From contig NC_089823.1 of NCBI RefSeq assembly GCF_035046505.1, positions 26,646,388 to 26,710,387 of the forward strand: a stretch of DNA of 64,000 bases, given 5' to 3'. Under the pieces are notes generated by a model. That model did no database searches, was not told where the DNA came from, and saw only the letters and a program-made list of their open reading frames with translations. This DNA comes from Tiliqua scincoides (taxonomy: Eukaryota > Chordata > Lepidosauria > Squamata > Scincidae). Positions 1-10,506 of the stretch are shown here, piece by piece (within the stretch, counting starts at the first letter, position 1; each line of letters starts with the position of its first letter). The position numbers and the translations under genes are program-made.

Positions 1-547
1 GGGGAGGGGCCAGAAGGGAAGGGGCCAATTTGGCACAAAAGCAGCTGTTGGGGGGAAGGAATTGGGTTGTCTGGGGAGACGTTTCTGTTTTCCCCGCCTC
101 CATAATGGGGCTGGGTGAGGCTGCCATTTGAAGGGGAAGATCAGGAAAGGGGGTTCAGCCTTTTCTTTTCAAGGTGTCTTTCTGCTACAAATAACACCCC
201 CCTCCCAGCAGCTTTTACTACTGCAGAAAACATGCATGCTTGTATCTTTTCTCCAGCTGAAGTAAACACAGTTGCAAGGGCAATTGTCAGGGGAAAAGCA
301 GCACAAATGGAAATGATTAAGAAGTTCCCCTGATCCCCACCCTCAAGCTGGTCTCCCATTTCGCACTGCCGCCGCAACAACCGTCTTGTGTAAAAGGGAA
401 GAAAAAGTCTCCAAAGGATCATGAAATTTGCATTCAACATGTCATCTCACCCTGACTCAGCTAGTCAAATGTCAAACATGGAAATCCAAATTTCAGTCAC
501 CTGTATTGCCAGTTTTGCTGAACTCATTGGAGTTCAATGAAATTCCC

Positions 548-950
548 TTGGCTGTGGTTCAGTGGTACAGCACATGCCTTGCACACAGAAGACCCCAGGT
601 TTGATCCCTGACTTCTCCAGGAAGGGCAGAGAAAAGTTCCTGCTTAGAGCCCTATAAAACCACTAGTAGTGTTGGGGGGGGGATAGTACGTATTGTAGGT
701 ACTGCAACACACAATGTAAGCAACCCCTCCCACTTGTGTTGCTGTTGCTGCCCATAATGCTACAACAGCGAGTGAGAGGAGGAACTTACATTGCATGTTG
801 TGGCACCTGCAATACTTATTGTCATCGTCCCCCCCACCACCTAGGAACACTAATGAAAATCACTGCTGGTTTGTGCTGCTGGTACTAACCTGTATAGACC
901 AAGGGTCTGATTCAGGGTAAGGCAGTTTCCTATGATATCAAATAAACACT
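548..950 (+). mobile_element. tRNA-derived SINE, interrupted by a hAT MITE
   Basis: The left part reads as a tRNA-like pol III promoter: an A-box-like TGGTTCAGTGGTAC near 558 and a B-box-like GGTTTGATCCC near 599. The right part (about 890-940) carries the typical reptile SINE tail 'gaccaagggtctgattcagg...aaggcag'. A foldback element is inserted at 665-856. The family assignment rests on recalled reptile SINE structure, not on a search. Confidence 0.7.
665..856. mobile_element. hAT-type MITE inserted in the SINE
   Basis: The ends are imperfect inverted repeats (TAGTGTT... at left, ...AACACTA at right), and inner parts also pair (cacacaatgtaag with cttacattgcatg). Flanking 8-mers AAACCACT (657-664) and AAATCACT (857-864) differ at one base, as an aged hAT target duplication would. 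The insertion is therefore younger than the SINE. Confidence 0.6.
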
Positions 951-1616
951 TAATATTTCTTGGTTCCAAACAAAAAGAAAAAGAAAAAACCTATTTCTAT
1001 TTTTACCTGACATTAGCAGAGATGAAACTATAAAGTGTAGTTTCGTCTGGCAAATAGTTTCTATTTATATTTGACCGATAAAATTGGATAGAATGCTAAG
1101 TAAGCATGATTAAAAAAAAAAAATCCACCTTGTTTTGGATTTTGCTTCATTAAGTGGTCTGATTCATTTCATTGGTTCATTTCAACAATTTACATCATTT
1201 TATACCTAACTGGCTACTTAGTTTCAATTCTGATTATGTTTCCTTAATCATTTTCCATCAGATTTATTGGGCAAATTTCAATTCAGTGTAACTTAAAAAA
1301 AAATCTTCATAATTGGATCTATTTTGCAAAAATGGAAGCTCTTCATGAAGGAACGAAGCCTGAGAAATGTCACCCAAATAGGCACTGGGGTTTTCATTCT
1401 AGGGGCAATTAAAATGTGATTATTTTAAACATTTTCTGCTGGCCCTGCCTCTTTCTTGGTGCCAACTTGCATTGAACTCACTGAACATGTAGAGGTGTCC
1501 CTCAAGAAGATCCCTGAAAAATTTCAGAAAGATAAGCATTCAGAAAGATATGGAGTTGTCCATAAAAAAGACATTAAAGGTTATTATTATTTTCTTGTTT
1601 GCCCAATTCGCTTTCC
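951..1616. other. Unassigned AT-rich intergenic sequence
   Basis: AT-rich with several poly(A)/poly(T) runs. No credible exon, RNA gene or recognisable transposon end was seen. Confidence 0.5.
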
Positions 1617-1619
1617 TTA

Positions 1620-2175
1620 GGGCCCAATCCTATGCCAGGACAGTGCCAGCAGCCAGTGCACTGCCCTGGCAACTGTCATTGTACAATTGCCATAAGGTAC
1701 ATTGCAGGCAGGGGTAAGCCTTCTGCGTTGACATAGAGGCTAGCGCCAGTTGATGCTGGGCCTTAGTGCCAGGAAGACACCATACTATAGTGGCCAGCAG
1801 TAAGTGCTACCCACAGGCCAGCAGTGAGGCTTTTCAGGATGGGGGAGGTTGGGAGAAAGGTGGAGGGAAGGCTGAACTAGGCAGAGGGAGGGTGGAGGAT
1901 CAGACCTTGGAGGGGAGCAGGGAAGGTGGCAGAGTCCCTATGCCCCCTCCTGATCCCAGCTGCCTGACACTGGCCTCCTTGGGTTTGCACCCGCTAAATA
2001 GCAGGCGCAGCTTCAAGGAGACCCATTGGAGGCAGCAGAGCTTTACCTGGAGTAAGCGAACAAATGTTTCCTTCCCCCAAGGAGATTCCAGTGGCGGCTC
2101 TGGCCCTGTGGGATTCAGCAGGGATCACTTTGGCACCACATGACCTTGTGGCACCAGCACCATAGGACTGGGCTG
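1620..2175. mobile_element. Long MITE with GGGCCCAATCC termini (Harbinger-like)
   Basis: Starts GGGCCCAATCCTATGCC and ends CATAGGACTGGGCTG, which are imperfect inverted repeats. It is flanked on both sides by TTA (1617-1619 and 2176-2178). A 3-bp TWA target duplication is the hallmark of PIF/Harbinger elements. The 556-bp interior is G-rich and has no transposase reading frame. Confidence 0.6.
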
Positions 2176-2178
2176 TTA

Positions 2179-2634
2179 GACAGTGGAAATGCAGAGGTGA
2201 CCTTAGGAAAGGTCTCTGCAAAATTTCATAAAAGTAGACGCAGAAATTCCCAAGAAAATCAATACTAAGGAATAACTTAATATTTCCATGTATTGGAGAT
2301 TTAGGGGTTGAGTCAAAGCAAACTAACCCAGGTACAGAGATGGGGCGTGGTCTGGGATGGTTGTGTTGAACCGAACTAGAAATTAAGAGGATGGATCTGA
2401 GTCCTGGGAACACACTAACAGAGGAAAGTATAAATGATCACACACGCAAGAAACAAGGAAATTTAAACATGTCAGAAACTCCTGAAATAAAACTTCACTC
2501 CAAGACAGAACTCACATTGGACAGATTAGCCCAAGAACTATATGTGCTCATGATTTCATAAACCCTTCATAAACCCATAAACCAAGAATTACGCGATTGG
2601 AAGGAGAAGCAAAAGAAGCAGCAAGTTATCATCT
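2179..2634. other. Unassigned intergenic sequence
   Basis: No recognisable repeat or exon. If the candidate terminal exon at 2652-2989 is real, this lies downstream of its cleavage site on the minus strand. Confidence 0.4.
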
Positions 2635-2640
2635 TTTATT
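2635..2640 (-). promoter_or_regulatory. Candidate poly(A) signal AATAAA
   Basis: AATAAA on the minus strand, 11 nt downstream of the TAA that closes the open frame at 2652-2989. A T-rich stretch (cttgctgcttcttttgc) follows about 15 nt further on, as expected downstream of a cleavage site. Its meaning depends on the candidate gene being real. Confidence 0.35.
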
Positions 2641-2651
2641 CAGCTGATTGT

Positions 2652-2989
2652 TTAATCACATTGTCCCTTGCTTGACTTTCTCCAGGTAGAGGCAAACATA
2701 GCAAAGGGGGGGGGGTCAAACAAAGCAACCAACTTGCTTCGGAGAGAACTTGCTTCGTTTAGGGTACTATCCAAAGTAGCTCTGAAGCTGGGTGATGCTT
2801 TCCAGTGTGTGATTCTTTCTAAAGCAAATGCACACCCCTGATGCTCAGGGCTTCCACCACTCATCAATGTAGTTTTGCCTTCCATAATATCAGGAGAGAC
2901 TGTAATTTCCTCCTCATCCACAGAACTGAGAGTGTCTCCCACTCTTTCCTGATGCAGCAAAAGCAGCTTTAGCGCAGCAGGCTCTGCCT
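2652..2989 (-). CDS. Candidate terminal exon of an unrecognised gene
   Basis: Not a recognised protein. Reading from an acceptor-like CACAG|AGGC (exon starting at 2989), the frame stays open for about 112 codons to TAA at 2652-2654. The peptide is acidic in its first half (around SSVDEEE) and has an RATLDSTLNEASSLRSKL stretch that could be helical. AATAAA follows 11 nt after the stop. The acceptor phase fits the donor phase of the candidate exon at 3399-3617. A ten-base C run in the frame (PPP) is a weak point and may be a slippage site. It could also be a decayed gene or a chance frame. Confidence 0.33.
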
Positions 2990-3398
2990 CTGTGCATGTG
3001 TTAAGACGATTGACAGCTACCAGATTTACGTGTCATGGATTTCCAGGGCAAAAGAAGACCGTTGCCAACTACATGTCCTCACAGCTTTTTCATCAACACC
3101 AAGTTTAAGCTAATAGTATACCTTCTCATGTTGTGGACTTGGCTCTGCAGAGAGAGAAAGAGAGAGAGAGAGAAATCTGTATTCCAGAACACAATTCTCC
3201 AGAAGGTTTCTTCTCTTTCTTTTGATCCATAAGTACACAAGGGCATTATGTTATGTCATTACCAGGTAAGTAATTTGGATCATTGTGTCATGCACACCGC
3301 ATTAGAATCCACAGAGTCATAGACCCTAATTAACCAAATGACTACAATGTGTCAAAAGGAGTTAGAGGTAATTAGCAAGCAGCATCAAGCATACATAC

Positions 3399-3617
3399 CT
3401 GCTTTTCTTATCCAACAAAGGTCAAGAATGGCCATTGGGGCTCCGCTTGGCGTCACAGAGGGACCATGGAGGGAGAATAAAGCCTCCATCTCCTCGCTGT
3501 AGTTGTGATTCCGGGGGCGTAGGGTCAACTTAGAAGCTCTGATGGCTTCCCATTCAAAACATTCCAGAAAGGTAACTGTATGTCTCCAAACCATTTGCTC
3601 ACAGTATAAGACATAAC
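3399..3617 (-). CDS. Candidate internal exon of the same unrecognised gene
   Basis: Open across the whole interval in one minus-strand frame. The right edge has a plausible acceptor (GAACAG|GTTATG, weak pyrimidine tract). The left edge has a good donor, GCAG|GTATGT. The peptide includes SEEMEALFSLHGPSVTPSG and MAILDLCWIRKA. It ends in phase 1, which joins in frame to the exon at 2652-2989. A second frame is open for the first 30 codons, so the choice of frame is not secure. No family is recognised. Confidence 0.3.
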
Positions 3618-5835
3618 CTGTTCTTCAGCCATTTAAAAATATTAACAAGCTTTTGTCAAATTGCAAGCTCTGACCAGGCATTGCCTTAGGACAAATCCGT
3701 AGTGACAGAATATTCACAATTAGACACAAAATCTACAGTGGTATTCTTGGTTGGGATTTGAAGGATTAAAAACAAAAAATCACCCTTCCATTCCCTCCTC
3801 CTTTCCAAAACTAGGTCCTAGTTGAGACTAACTGCCTGTCTTCAAGGGTGTTACTTTGACATGCTCTGAGCAATACAAAACAAGAGAATTTGGAAGCTGG
3901 CTATTTTTAAACGTAATTAGCCCTCAAGAAATAGCCAATGGTAACGAGCAGCAAATGTTGACAGCCTGGTAGTATGCAATATATTGGTTTTCACTGCTGC
4001 AGCTAAAGCCTGGTCGTATGTTAGACACCAGGGCAGCATCAGGATCCCTCCACAATAATCCCTTATCCTTCCTCATAGTTGGCATTAATATGGCCCATTG
4101 GCTTTCCCAGCTTTTGTGGGCCTGATGTGGCCATAAGTTGCCATGCAAAGAAGCTGAAAAGACTCTGCTCCCAGGGCCAGCTGTGAGGTTGAGGTCCCTT
4201 GGCAATGCGGTGGTGGCCCCTTCCTGTTTGGTGGAACCTTCTCCCTTAACTTTGGTGTGCACACAGTTTTGTTAGATTCTTGGTGGAGCAGCAGTAGCAG
4301 CAGCAACATTCTAGCTGGTGGCTGCCATCACCCATGTTCCCCCCCCCCACAAAAAAAAATTCACACAGAGTATCCACTATTATGCTAAGGGGAGGGCCCA
4401 CCAGGGCACCAGACCCTCAAGAGCAACCCAGGGTTGGCTTGTGCTGCAGCAGACTCTGCCTGCTCCCCCACTGAGTCTTGCAAAGCACAGCTGTGCCACA
4501 ATATGACCATAAATATCTGTTGGCACTTGGAAGGTCTGCAGAGGCATGCATAACTGCGACTGGTGCTTGTAGCAAATGAGTCAGATGACCTGGTTGCAAT
4601 GAGCATGATGCAGTTTTGGGAAAAGAAAAAATCACTTGACCATGGGCAGAAAAGCCACGTGAGTTGGCTGGAGGCCAAGCTGCATCTTCCTTCAACAGAC
4701 CTGAAAAATAATAGCCGTTTATTTATTTATGAATTACCTCTTCACTAAAAAATGTCTGGACTGATATTCAGTACATACAAGTACCAAGAATACAGAGGCC
4801 CCAAAAGGGCAAATCCTCTGCTTAGAGTAGCTGCCTTCTGTGCTTCCCATAGACTGAGCAATAACTTTCACGTGTTCCTTTCATGTGGTTCTCTTCAATT
4901 TAAGTCCTCCATCAATGGATTCTGTCTTCTCCCTTCTTCCCTTAGGACCAGATGGGAGAGACTTTGGAGAGTCCTGTTCAGTCACTCCATGTAAACAATC
5001 TTGAGTGAGACGAATCAACGGCCTGATGTAGTAGAAGACAGCATCATATTTTCAAGTACATTCATCTGGATTCATCCCCATGAATCACAACTACAGCGGG
5101 GGAGAGGGAGGCTTTAACCCCTCCCCAAAGGTCCCTCTGTAGATCAGACTCACTGTGACTGCCAAGGGGAACACAGCCCCAATGCCACCTTGATCAACTT
5201 AGAGGGAAGGTAGAATATAAAGTTAATACAGGAGAAGTGATATGTACATATGTACATATGTAATCGGCATATAGTTTTTTTTAGTGATTTCATGCTTTGT
5301 CTACATGGTAGTGGGGCATGACAGCTGGACCTCCCCATCACCCCCCCCCATCACCCAAACGCCTCAATGTGCAGTGACACCACACAGTTTTCCTCTCTGC
5401 TTTTCTGCAATCCGAGGCCTTCTAAAGATCCATGGAAGATTTATTGTCTCAATTGTACAATTCACAGCAATTGAACAATAAACTCTTTAATGGGGCCCAG
5501 CTTGCGTGTGATAATACCCTTCGTGTGCAAGCTCATGTTTCACATCCTCTTGACTCTGGAGTCATAATTTTTTAATCACCTTCTCCACTTCCTGTTGACT
5601 TGCTTGTTATTGCTCAAGGATCAATTCAGGAAGCTTATTATGACAGGTATAACAAGTTCCTGGGCTTTGAGCGACCTGCAGGTAACAGCAGAACTTCAGC
5701 AGGTAATTATTATAATGAATACTACCTGTCACAGACTTTGGCAGTAGCAGAACCATCTGGATGTAAAACCGAAGAGGACAAAATAAAACAAAACAGAAAT
5801 GAACAACGTCTTCTATTCCCTGTTAGCTAGTAGTT
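3618..5835. other. Unassigned intergenic or intronic sequence
   Basis: No transposon ends were recognised. Several short open frames lie on both strands but none has convincing splice sites. If the minus-strand candidate gene is real, this is intron and may hide short exons. Confidence 0.4.
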
Positions 5836-5838
5836 CAA

Positions 5839-6006
5839 GGGCGCAATCCTAACCAACTTTCCAGCACTGGCCTAGCTGCAATGCAGCCCCAAGGTAAGGT
5901 AACAAACATGCCCTTACCTTGAGGAAGCCCCCTTGACTGCAGGATTCAGTGCATGCCACATTGGCACAGCTATGTCAGTGCTGGAAAGTTGGTTAGGATT
6001 GTGCCC
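5839..6006. mobile_element. Medium MITE, GGGCGCAATCC termini
   Basis: Foldback element of 168 bp: starts GGGCGCAATCCTAACCAAC, ends GTTGGTTAGGATTGTGCCC. CAA lies on both sides (5836-5838 and 6007-6009). One of a family of eight copies in this window, 147-201 bp long, with a shared core (about 'ccagcactg...aaggtaag...cttaccttgagga'). Confidence 0.75.
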
Positions 6007-6009
6007 CAA

Positions 6010-6180
6010 ATGCACTTAGAATGTAATTCACTTAGAATGAATTCCAAGTGCACTTAGAATTCAATAGGACTTACTCTCTGGTAAGTGTGAATAGAATGTA
6101 ATCCTATTCACACTTACCAGAGAGTAAGTCCTATTGAATTCAGTGGGCTTACTACCGAGTAGACATGCATACAATTGTGT
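6010..6180. mobile_element. Short-MITE remnants arranged as an inverted pair
   Basis: Contains the short-MITE core words (acttactctctggtaagtg; cttactaccgagtagacatgcat) in both orientations. The two copies create a 38-bp perfect inverted repeat (next entry). It directly abuts the medium MITE at 5839-6006. Confidence 0.55.
6057..6141. repeat. 38-bp perfect inverted repeat (hairpin)
   Basis: Left arm 6057-6094 and right arm 6104-6141 are exact reverse complements, separated by a 9-nt loop (6095-6103). The arms match the middle of the short MITE. A perfect 38-bp arm pair among otherwise diverged copies implies recent formation or gene conversion between arms. Confidence 0.9.
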
Positions 6181-6983
6181 TTATTGCTGACATAATTATA
6201 TAGCCGTAACAGATACATTGAGTTCTCCTTCCCTACATGTGTTTTACCTGCAATCATCATTACGGTCACCCATCAGGCATACAGAAATGTGCAATCATAA
6301 TGGAGCCTCTTACTAACGGGAAGCCCCACCATATGATATTACCGTATTTGTAGAGAATTCATGTCACCCTGCCGATGTGATGGAGCAGAACCAGCATAGT
6401 ATGAGGCATGCAGATTTTAATACCTTCATTTTAAAAGAGGCTTGTTGAGGCAGAAAATAGGGCCCAGCTGCCCTTAATGACTTTGGTAAACTGTGATGAA
6501 AGAGAAAGGAGTAGGTCTGAGTCAGTATCACCTTGGATGCTGTTACATCATACAAAGTTATGCTCTGTTTCATCATGCTGTGTACTCCCATTGCTCTGGA
6601 GGATGCGATTCATCTCTGAGCCTGCGCCACCAATATGTAAACAAGGGATCACACTCAGCAGGGATTCTGGCAAGAGATAAAATGTTCAAGTATGCATTCA
6701 GAAAGATACCGGTTTCTGTAGAGCAAATTACTTTGGGGTGTCATTCAAATGGGAGCAGAAATGTTAGCCAATCCTGTTCTAATCGATTAGCTGTTTCCAC
6801 ATGGATAGTGGTGCTGGGCTTAGCTCTCAGCACCATCTTGAGGACAACACTCGTGCTGGTTCCACTGCACAACTTTTTCAAAATGGATGGATGCAGAACT
6901 GAAATTATTCCCAAAACAAAAGGAGTCACTGTTTTTAGGGTCTGTTTCCTTGTACCAAGAAAGTCCTGGAGGCATGTCTTGTT
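6181..6983. other. Unassigned sequence with overlapping open frames
   Basis: No transposon recognised. A plus-strand frame of about 187 codons (6493-7056) and a minus-strand frame of 87 codons (6741-7004) overlap. Neither has convincing exon borders, and the plus frame runs into a MITE, so both are treated as chance frames. Confidence 0.4.
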
Positions 6984-7072
6984 TTTGCCTGCAGTCCTAA
7001 ACACACTGTCCTGGAATCAAGCCTCATTGAACAGAATGGGCCTTGCTTGTGAGTAAACAAGCATAAGATTCC
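6984..7072. mobile_element. Short MITE, diverged copy
   Basis: Matches the short-MITE core in reverse order: 'cctgcagtcctaaacac', 'cctcattgaacagaatgggcc', 'ttgtgagtaaacaagcata'. The ends are decayed. Confidence 0.5.
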
Positions 7073-7133
7073 ACTGTTTGTCATATTCGCTTATAAATGT
7101 CAAAGGCAAGCACACACCTTAAACACTGCTTTG

Positions 7134-7466
7134 AGTAGCAGGCTGGGGGTGGTGACAAAGTTGCATTGGGCATCCTGCACCCTGTGCCTGGTCACCACTC
7201 CTCCCAGCCTGCCCTGCCACTCCACCAATCCACTACTCCATCCACATCTTGCCACCTGTCCTTGGGGAGTGAATGATAAGAGGATGAGAGCATGCTTACT
7301 TTCTGCTCTTCCAGTGCTTTGCCAAAGATCCCAGAGGCATCTCCTGTGCATTGCTCTCACCATCCGGTATGGCTCCGATGGCGAGGCTCTGATGGCTGAC
7401 TACATGGTGCATTGCAGCACCGCCAATACTTACCATTGTGACTCCCCTCTAGCCACGCTACTGCCC
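7134..7466. mobile_element. hAT-like non-autonomous element, diverged
   Basis: Left end GAGTAGCAGGCTGGGGGTGG pairs loosely with the right end ('cccctctagccacgctactg'). The right part resembles the MITE at 665-856 ('gcaatacttaccattgtg' against 'gcaatacttattgtcatcg') and the ends resemble the element at 9441-9656. No clear target duplication. Confidence 0.4.
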
Positions 7467-7584
7467 CCACCTCTTCTCCTAAACTGGCCAGGTGAGGAGC
7501 ATGCTGTGTCAGATGCCAGTGCGGTTTGTACCAGATCTTATAAATGTATGCACAGAACACAGGAAAGAGGCTAGTACATCACAG

Positions 7585-7757
7585 GCATAGGAACCCCATT
7601 CGTCCATTTAATTCAATATTGCCTTACATTGACTGGTAGCAGCCCTTATGTCAGATGAAGTGTTCCCCTGCCCTACCTGCAGGTGTCAGAGACTGAACCT
7701 TGAAACTTCTTCATGCTAAACAGGTGCTCTAGCATTGAGCTGCTACATGGTCACATT
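7585..7757 (-). mobile_element. tRNA-derived SINE fragment
   Basis: On the minus strand it begins with a tRNA-like 'gtagcagctcaatgctagag' and a B-box-like 'aaggttcagtctctgac', and ends with a decayed 'attgaattaaatggacgaatgggg' tail. Same family as 548-950. Confidence 0.6.
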
Positions 7758-8117
7758 GCCATAAACAGACAGTACCACCAATCTTCCAAGTAGCAACAGC
7801 CCCCTCCCCACAAAAAATCCTCCACTTGGACCTCTCCTAAGGCTCCAGTCCCACTCCTGAAACTGTGTCCTTCAGGCTCTATCCAAGTCAATGTAGGGGT
7901 TGCTGGTTTCTAGCTGCCGCCAACCATCCAAGTCCATTCAAAGCAAGTACCTTCAAACAAACAGGTTGTACATGAGAGAAAATCATTGTGTACCTAAAGA
8001 GGGTGCTTACAACAATACTTCTACGGGTGTGCATTAGGCTTACCATTGTTTTGCTTTGAAAATACCATATGCTGATCCCAGAGCTGATAGAAGGAAAGAG
8101 TGCCTTGCCCAGTTATT
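7758..8117. other. Unassigned intergenic sequence
   Basis: Nothing recognisable; no exon-like frame. Confidence 0.4.
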
Positions 8118-8347
8118 GGTGCTTAGTGTTTGTATAGCACTTTCCGAGTATGCAAAACACTTCACAGCTATTATCTTGGCTGAGTCCTTAAATGAATCCT
8201 ATAGGTAAATAACTATTGCTCTCCCCATATTGCAGCTCAGACTGAGAGGCATCTGCATGCTTAAGACCAACTAGTGAATTCATGATACAGGTAAGGTGTG
8301 AACCAGGGAAGTCCTGCTTTGTAGTTCAGCCACTACACCAAGCACTC
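8118..8347 (-). mobile_element. MIR/L2-type ancient SINE
   Basis: Reads 'tagcactttccgag...aaaacacttcacagctattatc...cagctcagactgagaggc...gtgaaccagggaag...cactacacca', the arrangement of a MIR-like SINE on the minus strand with a tRNA-like promoter at its right end. Strongly diverged, hence old. Confidence 0.55.
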
Positions 8348-8619
8348 TCATATCAGCAATGCTAATGTGTTAGGGGCAAGAGGCAGCATTCAGTCTTTGT
8401 TCAGGTTTCCCCTTCAGTAGGAATGTCAGGAGTCAGCCAGGTTGGTCAATGACCAAAGGGCCTATACCCATCAGGTCAGGTTGACCCTTGTACCCTCAAC
8501 ACTGGTATTCGTGGCAGAGCCCAATATGCCACTGGGGGACTGGTGTGGGTGCCATGGGGGGCCAGTGCAGGGCATCCAGCAACCTGACACCAAAACTGAC
8601 ACCTTCCCATCACTTAAAA

Positions 8620-9044
8620 CAGGGGCACCCAAACCCCAGCCCGGGGGCCACTTGCGGCCCCAGGGGGCTCCCAATCTGGCCCGTGGGGAGCCCCCAGTCT
8701 CCAATGAGCCTCTGGTCCTCCAAAGACTTGCTGGAGCTTGTGCTGGCCCGAAGCAACCGCTCTCAGCATGAGGACGACTGTTTGACCTCTCACCTAAGTT
8801 GTGGGATGAGGGCTCCCTCCACTACTTACTTTTCCACATCTGTGATGCAGTTTTGTGCAAGGCCTTTTATAGGCCTTGAGCTACTGCAAGACCTTCATTC
8901 ATTCATATAAGTTCCATCTTTAATATATTCATTTATGTAAATTTATTCAAATTTTAAATGTAAATTAATTCTTTTTTCCCCGGCTCCCGACACAGTGTCA
9001 GAGAGATGATGTGGCTCTCCTGCCAAAATGTTTGGACACCCCTG
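8620..9044. mobile_element. hAT non-autonomous element (CAGGGG family), copy 1
   Basis: Starts CAGGGGCACCCAAACCCCAG and ends ATGTTTGGACACCCCTG, which are inverted. Flanking 8-mers ACTTAAAA (8612-8619) and CCTTAAAA (9045-9052) differ at one base. The interior aligns along its whole length with the copy at 37887-38331. Open frames across it are not transposase-like. Confidence 0.8.
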
Positions 9045-9052
9045 CCTTAAAA

Positions 9053-9432
9053 GATCAGCACAATGTCAGCATTTCAGCCATAACTATGAAGACCTGCTCC
9101 TGGATGAACCTACTGAGATGGCCATCAGAGGACCTTCTCAGAGTGTTTTTTGCAAAAAGAGTGGCTTCTGGAGAAAGTGCCCTTTTCTGAGATCACACCC
9201 TGACTGTGGAACATCTACCAGCACCTACATTACTGTCTTTTAGGCACCAGGCAAAGTTTATTGAAGCCTTTTATACTTGATTTAGCAGTCTAATGTCACT
9301 TATCTTTGCATTTGTTTTCTTTTATGACATCTGTCCAGCTTGGCCCATCGTTAGTTTTCTGGCTGCTGAATGAGTGAATTGCTCATTTCTATCCCAATGA
9401 GTCAAACAAGTTTTGCTGGTTTTGGAAGCACT
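9053..9432. other. Unassigned intergenic sequence
   Basis: No repeat ends or exon recognised. Confidence 0.4.
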
Positions 9433-9440
9433 CCTAGATG

Positions 9441-9656
9441 CAGTGGTGTAGCTAGAGGGGGTGCAAAGCACTATGTTTTGCCTCACCACAGTGCACAAGG
9501 GGCTCTTCCCTCTCCTCTTTGGAGCCATTCTGGGCAGTGGGAGCAAAACAAAGGCATACGCCTGGCTCAGAAGGGGAGAGGGAGGGGCCGCTTGTACACT
9601 GCAATGAGGCTCCCTGCAAAATTTGGTGTTTTGCACCCCCTCTAGTTACACCACTG
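9441..9656. mobile_element. Foldback hAT MITE
   Basis: Almost the entire 216 bp is one imperfect palindrome: left CAGTGGTGTAGCTAGAGGGG, right end reverse complement CAGTGGTGTAACTAGAGGGG, with pairing continuing to the centre. Flanks CCTAGATG (9433-9440) and CCTAGAGC (9657-9664) share six of eight bases, consistent with an aged 8-bp hAT duplication. Confidence 0.75.
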
Positions 9657-9664
9657 CCTAGAGC

Positions 9665-10162
9665 ATCAATGTTCAAGTTACAGAAAACTACAGTTCTACC
9701 ATGTCACCTCCACACTCCTGAAGATCTGATCCCTGCGCACAATCATTTTCATTGGCAGAGTGGCAGAATCCAGTGATGCTCAGCGGTAGCTCGAAGTGGG
9801 TAATAAAAATCTGCCAAGAGTAGTGTATGAAAGAGAGAAGGAAGGGGAGTGGTGGAAAAAATAGTGGCTGAATCTCACTACAAGAATCTGAACAGAATAT
9901 CTCTCTCTCCACTGAGGAGGAAAATGACTTGCTTGGCATTTATATCCTCTAAAGGGCCAATTAAGGAATCATGTTCAGTATAGCTGTCAACTGCCCAGAA
10001 GGAATGGCCTATCTGTCAAATAATAGGTCCAAGTGGGTGTCCTAGCAGGCAGAATTACAGCTTACTAGAGAATGTAGGGCCTATAAAGGGAGTCTGCTGC
10101 ATGCTCCAGAGGGCAGTCACCTTCCCCTTTCCATTCCTGGGTGAAAAAATCTCTGGGCCATT
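9665..10162. other. Unassigned intergenic sequence
   Basis: No recognisable element. Confidence 0.4.
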
Positions 10163-10165
10163 TCA

Positions 10166-10312
10166 GCTCAATCCTAACCAATTTGCCAGCACCGATGCTG
10201 AGATAAAGGAACAAAAGTTTCCTTATTCTGAGGAGGTCTCTATGACTGCCCCCCCAAATGCTCTGTGTGCCCCTTTGGCACAGCTGCATCAGTAACATTG
10301 GTTAGGACTGGG
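10166..10312. mobile_element. Medium MITE copy
   Basis: Ends GCTCAATCCTAACCAA and TTGGTTAGGACTGGG are inverted, with TCA on both sides (10163-10165 and 10313-10315). The core contains 'ccttattctgaggaggtct', as in other copies. Shorter than its relatives (147 bp). Confidence 0.65.
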
Positions 10313-10433
10313 TCACGTAAGTGCTAACTACAAATCATAAAGTACTTGTTCTGTGTTACCAGTGAATATTCTGTTTTGCACTCTCTGCTGTGAGATATAC
10401 TAAGTCTCAGTGAGGGAGAGACTTAGTGAGACT

Positions 10434-10506
10434 TAGGGCACAATCCTAACCAGGTCTACTCAGACGTAAGTCCTATTTTCTTCAATGGGGCCTTAGGCTG
10501 CCTTAG
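10434..10506. mobile_element. Short MITE, partial
   Basis: 'TTA|GGGCACAATCCTAACCAG' followed by 'gtctactcagacgtaagtcc' and 'caatggggcc'. The right half is replaced by a 'ccttaggctg' tandem. Confidence 0.55.

Noticed and set aside
548-620. tRNA gene
   Set aside because: Has A- and B-box-like words but no foldable cloverleaf and continues into a SINE body and tail.
2700-2716. G-quadruplex
   Set aside because: A single homopolymer G run, not four separated G tracts; the same applies to runs near 676, 12831 and 46450.
6493-7056. 187-codon plus-strand open frame
   Set aside because: Runs into a short MITE at 6984 and overlaps an open minus frame; no exon borders.
8442-8910. Overlapping proline/glycine-rich frames
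   Set aside because: They fall in a hAT non-autonomous element whose other copy is at 37887-38331; the frames are not conserved between the copies.
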